A model generated the notes under the pieces. It worked only from the letters and a program-made list of their open reading frames with translations, was not told where the DNA came from and made no database searches. This document shows, in pieces, positions 6,221-9,832 of a stretch of 9,832 nucleotides of DNA. Both the position numbers and the translations under genes were made by a program. The stretch is taken from positions 61,820 to 71,651 of the forward strand of contig DIVD01000018.1 of assembly GCA_002423245.1 (NCBI GenBank). Reading direction: 5' to 3'. How positions within the stretch are numbered: position 1 is the stretch's first letter; each line of letters opens with the position of its first letter. This DNA is from Rhodobacteraceae bacterium UBA6141. GTDB lineage: Bacteria; Pseudomonadota; Alphaproteobacteria; Rhodobacterales; Rhodobacteraceae.

Positions 6221-7582
6221 ATGGATTTCGACTATGACCTTTTCGTCATCGGTGGCGGCTCCGGCGGGGTGCGGGCGGCGCGGGTCGCGGCGGGCGAGCA
6301 TGGCGCGCGCGTCGGGCTGGCCGAGGAATACCGCATGGGCGGCACCTGCGTGATCCGCGGCTGCGTGCCCAAGAAGCTGATGGTGTTCGCCTCGGGCTTT
6401 CCGGCGGCCTTCGAGGAGGCGCGCGCCTATGGCTGGGACGTGCAGGCGGGCGGCTTCGACTGGACGGCCTTCCGCGCCAGGCTCGACGCGGAACTGGACC
6501 GGCTGGAGCGGGCCTATCGTGCCGGCCTTTCGGGCGCGGGCGTCACGGTGCACGACTGCCGCGCGGTGCTGCACGACGCGCATGGCGTGACGCTGGCCAG
6601 CGGCGAGACGCTGACCGCGAAGCATATCCTCGTCGCGACGGGCGGGCGCCCCTTCGTGCCCGATTTCGAGGGCGCCGAACATGTGCTGACCTCGAACGAC
6701 GTCTTCAGGCTCGACGCGCTGCCCGGCCGGCTGCTGATCGTCGGCGGCGGCTATATCGCCTGCGAATTCGCGGTGATCATGGCCGGGCTGGGCGTGAGGG
6801 TGACGCAGTTCCAGCGGTCTTCCTGCATCCTCAAGGGCTTCGATGTCGAGGCGCGCGATCTGGTGGACCAGCAGATGCGCGCCCGCGGGGTCGATCTGCA
6901 TACCGGCGTGGTGGTGACGAAGGTGGCGCCCGAGGCCGGCGCCTATACCGTCACCTGCATGGACGGGCGGACGGACAGCTTCGATGCTGTCGTCTATGCC
7001 ACCGGCCGGGTGCCCAATTCGCAGGGGCTCGGGCTGGAGGCGGCGGGGGTCGAGCTGGGCATGGGCGGCAGCATCAAGGTGGATGGCTGGAGCCAGACGA
7101 ATGTGCCCTCGATCTATGCGGTGGGCGACGTGACGGACCGCATCGCGCTGACGCCGGTGGCGATCCGCGAGGGCCATGCCTTTGCCGATACCGTCTTCGG
7201 GGCCAACCCGCGCCAGCCCGACCATGATCTTGTCGCCTCGACCGTGTTCACCCAGCCCGAACTCGGCAGTTGCGGGCTGACCGAGGAGGCGGCGCGCGAG
7301 AGCGCGGGCCCGATCGAGGTCTACGTCAGCAGCTTCCGCCCGATGCGCTCGGCCTTTGCTGGACGCGACGACCGGGTGCTGATGAAGCTGATCGTGGCGA
7401 GGGAGACGCGCAGGGTGCTGGGCTGCCACATCGTCGCGCCCGAGGCGGGCGAGATGATCCAGATGGTCGCGATCGCGATGAAGATGGGCGCCACCAAGGA
7501 GGATTTCGACCGCACCTGCGCGGTGCATCCGACGATGGCCGAGGAACTGGTGACGATGCGAAAGCCGGTGCGGACAGCTTGA
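6221..7582 (+). CDS. gor: glutathione-disulfide reductase
   Basis: Reduces glutathione disulfide with NADPH through FAD and a redox-active disulfide; cytoplasmic. The 453-residue product is normal for the family. FAD-binding GGGSGG is at 11-16, the redox motif GGTCVIRGCVPKK gives Cys43 and Cys48, and ATGGRPFVP closes the first FAD segment. The NAD(P)-binding GGGYIACEFA runs from 175, the second FAD motif YAVGDVTDR from 299, and the C-terminal active-site HPTMAEE supplies His436 and Glu441. In the NADPH 2'-phosphate region, Arg199 matches E. coli R198, while the position of R204 is Lys205. This conservative change keeps positive charge, so NADPH use is still expected. Additional cysteines at 181 and 202 are not part of the catalytic pair. 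CxxxxC spacing and the R/K pair favour glutathione reductase over lipoamide dehydrogenase or mercuric reductase. It follows rpiA by four bases. Confidence 0.95.
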   Translation: MDFDYDLFVIGGGSGGVRAARVAAGEHGARVGLAEEYRMGGTCVIRGCVPKKLMVFASGFPAAFEEARAYGWDVQAGGFDWTAFRARLDAELDRLERAYRAGLSGAGVTVHDCRAVLHDAHGVTLASGETLTAKHILVATGGRPFVPDFEGAEHVLTSNDVFRLDALPGRLLIVGGGYIACEFAVIMAGLGVRVTQFQRSSCILKGFDVEARDLVDQQMRARGVDLHTGVVVTKVAPEAGAYTVTCMDGRTDSFDAVVYATGRVPNSQGLGLEAAGVELGMGGSIKVDGWSQTNVPSIYAVGDVTDRIALTPVAIREGHAFADTVFGANPRQPDHDLVASTVFTQPELGSCGLTEEAARESAGPIEVYVSSFRPMRSAFAGRDDRVLMKLIVARETRRVLGCHIVAPEAGEMIQMVAIAMKMGATKEDFDRTCAVHPTMAEELVTMRKPVRTA

Positions 7583-7648
7583 TTTCGGCGGCGCGATGAC
7601 CAGTTAGCAAGACAACCGGCAAACGGAAATGATAGGGAAGACGGGCTG
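7583..7648 (+). promoter_or_regulatory. short gap before hflK with ribosome binding site
   Basis: Sixty-six bases, more A/T-rich than the flanking genes. AGGGAAG (7634-7640) is a ribosome site ending eight bases before the hflK ATG. A TTAGCA (7604-7609) followed 18 bases later by AATGAT (7628-7633) is a weak promoter candidate. No terminator hairpin is apparent, so readthrough from gor is possible. Confidence 0.45.
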
Positions 7649-8836
7649 ATGAGCAATGGAGGCCCCTGGGGGGGCGGCGGAGGAAGCGGCGGGAACGACG
7701 ACGACAAGCGCGGGCAAAGGCGTCCGGGCGAAGGCTCGCAGATCCCCGAGATCGAAGAGATCATGAAGAAGGGGCAAGAGCAGTTGCGCGTCCTGATGGG
7801 CGGGCGCGGTCCGCGCGGCCCGCAGGGACCGGGCGGCGGCGGCCCCGTCGGTGGCCCGGCCTTCACGCGCGGCACCCTTGGCATTGCGGCGCTGGCGGCG
7901 ATCGGGCTCTGGGCCTTCGCCTCGATCTATACCGTCGATACCGGCGAGCAGTCGGTCGAGCTGTTCCTGGGCGAGTTCTCCTCCATCGGCAATCCGGGGC
8001 TCAACTTCGCGCCCTGGCCCGTCGTCACAGCGAATGTGGTGCCGGTCACGCCCGAACGCACCGAAGACATCGGCATGGCCCGCAACGGGTCCAGCGATGC
8101 CGGGCTGATGCTGACGGGGGACGAGAATATCGTCGACATCGATTTCCAGGTGGTCTGGAACATCTCGGACCCGCAGCGCTATCTGTTCAACCTGCGCGAC
8201 CCCGAGGCGACGGTGCGCGCCGTGGCGGAATCGGCCATGCGCGAGATCATCGCGCAAAGCGAGCTGGCGCCGGTGCTGAACCGCGACCGCGGCGCCATTG
8301 CCGCCCGGCTGGAGGAACTGGTGCAGACCACGCTCGACAGCTATGACAGCGGGCTGAACGTGGTGCGCGTCAACTTCGACCGCGCCGACCCCCCGCGCGA
8401 GGTGATCGACGCCTTCCGCGAGGTGCAGGCCGCCGAACAGCAGCGCACCCGCCTGCAGAACGAGGCCGACGGCTATGCCAACCGCGTTCTGGGCCAGGCG
8501 CGCGGTGACGCCGCCGAGATTCTGGAAAGCGCCGAGGCCTACCGGGCCCAGGTGGTGAACCAGGCCGAGGGCGAGGCGAGCCGCTTCAGCGCCGTCCTCG
8601 AGGAATACACCAAGGCGCCCGAGGTCACGCGCAAGCGCCTGTATCTCGAGACGATGGAACAGGTTCTGGGCGACGTGGACAAGATCATCATCGACCAGAG
8701 CGCGGGGCAGGGAGTCGTGCCCTATCTGCCGCTGAACGATCTGATCCGCGCGCCGGGCTCGGGCGCGGGTGCAGCCGCAGGGGGGGCCGCAGGGATGCCC
8801 GCAGGGGTGAATGCCGCGACGGCAGGGGGCAACTGA
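7649..8836 (+). CDS. hflK: FtsH protease modulator HflK
   Basis: Membrane-anchored SPFH/prohibitin-family protein that assembles with HflC into a large complex around the FtsH protease and tunes membrane protein turnover. The 395 residues comprise a Gly-rich N-terminal cytoplasmic region (1-30), the conserved IPEIEEIMKKGQEQLRVLMGG helix (32-52), a Gly/Pro-rich linker, one transmembrane segment at about 75-96, and the SPFH domain opening with TVDTGEQSVELFLGEF. Next come NPGLNFAPWP, NIVDIDFQVVWNISDP and a long charged helix (about 250-320) containing AFREVQAAEQQRTR and repeated A-E/Q-G-E/D segments, as in HflK. The tail from 369 is low-complexity Ala/Gly. Topology should be N-in with the bulk periplasmic. 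Its TGA overlaps the hflC ATG by one base, indicating translational coupling. Nothing essential is missing. Confidence 0.96.
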   Translation: MSNGGPWGGGGGSGGNDDDKRGQRRPGEGSQIPEIEEIMKKGQEQLRVLMGGRGPRGPQGPGGGGPVGGPAFTRGTLGIAALAAIGLWAFASIYTVDTGEQSVELFLGEFSSIGNPGLNFAPWPVVTANVVPVTPERTEDIGMARNGSSDAGLMLTGDENIVDIDFQVVWNISDPQRYLFNLRDPEATVRAVAESAMREIIAQSELAPVLNRDRGAIAARLEELVQTTLDSYDSGLNVVRVNFDRADPPREVIDAFREVQAAEQQRTRLQNEADGYANRVLGQARGDAAEILESAEAYRAQVVNQAEGEASRFSAVLEEYTKAPEVTRKRLYLETMEQVLGDVDKIIIDQSAGQGVVPYLPLNDLIRAPGSGAGAAAGGAAGMPAGVNAATAGGN

Positions 8837-9832
8837 TGAAAACCGCAACCATTCTCGTGCCCCTGGCCGTCATCGTCGTCGCCGCGGCGCTGTCCTCGAT
8901 CTACATCGTCGACGAGCGTGAAAAGGCGCTGCTGCTGCAGTTCGGCCAGATCCGCGACGTCAAGGAAGAGCCGGGCCTTGCCTTCAAGATTCCGCTGATC
9001 CAGCAGGTGGTGCGCTATGACGACCGCATCCTCAGCCGCGACGTGGACGCGATGGAGGTCACGCCCGCCGATGACCGCCGCCTGATCGTCACCGCCTTCG
9101 CGCGCTACCGCATCGCCGATGTGGTGCGCTACCGTCAGGCGCTTGGCGCGAACAGCACCCTTGCCGCCGAGCAGCGGATCGACACCATCCTGCGCTCGCG
9201 CCTGCGCGAGGTGCTGGGCTCGGTGCCCTCGGATGCGATCCTGTCGGCGGACCGGGCGCAGCTTGCCGCCGCCATCCGCGACAGCGCGCGCGAAGAGGCG
9301 CTGGCGCTCGGGCTCGACATCATCGACGTGCGGCTGATCCGCACCGACCTGCCCGAGCAGAACCTCGACGCCACCTTCGCCCGGATGCGGGCAGAGCGCG
9401 AACGTGAGGCCGCGGACGAGATCGCCCGCGGCAACGAGGCCGCGCAGCGTATCCGCGCCCAGGCCGACCGGACGGTGGTGGAAACCGTGTCCGACGCCCG
9501 CCGCCAGGCAGAGATCGCACGAGGCGAGGCGGATGCGCTGCGCAACGCGATCTATGCCGATGCCTTCGGCGCCGATCCGGGCTTCTTCGACTTCTACCGC
9601 TCGCTCAACGCCTATCGCACCGCGCTGCGGCCCGGCAATTCGACGCTGGTGCTGTCGCCCGACAGCGAGTTCTTCACCTATCTGAACCAGGTCGGCGGCG
9701 CGCCTGCCGCTTCGGCGGTGCCGGTGGCACCTGCCGCCCCGGCCGAGGGTGCGGCGTCGGGTGCGGCCTCCGCGCCCGCGAACCCGGCGCAGGATGCGGC
9801 GCCAGCGCCGGCGAACCAGAACCCGGCGAACC
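8836..9832 (+). CDS. hflC: FtsH protease modulator HflC, truncated by window end
   Basis: Partner of HflK in the FtsH-regulating membrane complex. At least 332 residues are present; the stop lies beyond the window. An N-terminal signal-anchor helix covers about residues 4-24. The SPFH domain starts at SIYIVDEREKALLLQFGQI, with PGLAFKIPLIQQVVRYDDRIL and DRRLIVTAFARYRI following. A long charged helix runs from about 180 to 240 (RMRAEREREAADEIARG, AQRIRAQADR, AEIARGEADA). The HflC-specific block GFFDFYRSLNAY at 249-260 and LVLSPDSEFFTYL at 271-283 are intact. After about 288 the sequence becomes an Ala/Pro-rich low-complexity tail that is still open at the edge, in the periplasm if topology is normal. 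The start is the ATG of an overlapping TGATG with hflK. In related genomes a DegP/DegQ-type serine protease often follows; this window cannot show it. Confidence 0.96.
   Translation, partial: MKTATILVPLAVIVVAAALSSIYIVDEREKALLLQFGQIRDVKEEPGLAFKIPLIQQVVRYDDRILSRDVDAMEVTPADDRRLIVTAFARYRIADVVRYRQALGANSTLAAEQRIDTILRSRLREVLGSVPSDAILSADRAQLAAAIRDSAREEALALGLDIIDVRLIRTDLPEQNLDATFARMRAEREREAADEIARGNEAAQRIRAQADRTVVETVSDARRQAEIARGEADALRNAIYADAFGADPGFFDFYRSLNAYRTALRPGNSTLVLSPDSEFFTYLNQVGGAPAASAVPVAPAAPAEGAASGAASAPANPAQDAAPAPANQNPAN

Noticed and set aside
6194..7528. 444-codon minus-strand open frame opposite gor
   Set aside because: It is a shadow of gor codon bias; the product has no motif and no ribosome site.
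7604..8848. 414-codon minus-strand open frame opposite hflK
   Set aside because: It mirrors hflK almost end to end and has shadow-type composition; hflK is well supported.

Overview
The window is very GC-rich, with strong G/C bias at third codon positions. It carries a housekeeping gene set typical of Alphaproteobacteria, most likely Rhodobacterales (Rhodobacter/Paracoccus-like). The clues are a DUF2842 gene directly behind purA, an rpiA-gor pair, an hflK-hflC pair, and a minus-strand protein resembling an uncharacterised family I recall from that order. Genus and species cannot be set from the sequence alone. The first 20 bases are a pure G run and are probably a sequencing or contig-end artefact.

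Layout. Plus strand, 139-3267: a glutamate dehydrogenase close to the animal mitochondrial type, then adenylosuccinate synthetase (purA) and a small two-helix membrane protein (DUF2842) five bases behind it. Minus strand, 3379-4314: an uncharacterised Ala/Pro-rich protein, convergent with DUF2842 and divergent from the next gene. Plus strand, 4451 to the end: thiamine pyrophosphokinase, a 218-base gap with a -10-like box, ribose-5-phosphate isomerase A (rpiA), glutathione reductase (gor) four bases later, a 66-base gap, then hflK and hflC overlapping by one base. hflC runs off the right edge.

The genes cover nitrogen assimilation (GDH), AMP synthesis (PurA), thiamine diphosphate formation, the non-oxidative pentose phosphate pathway (RpiA), NADPH-dependent thiol redox balance (Gor) and membrane protein quality control (HflKC with FtsH). 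A metabolic link is plausible: thiamine diphosphate serves transketolase, RpiA works in the same pathway, and the oxidative branch makes the NADPH used by Gor. That link is inference.

I see no mobile element, CRISPR array, tRNA, rRNA, phage gene or obvious defence system, and no convincing new multi-gene system. The points most worth a second look are an antenna-like segment in the GDH, a Ser-Pro tandem repeat expanding the RpiA N-terminus, and a cysteine-rich, apparently shortened minus-strand protein.
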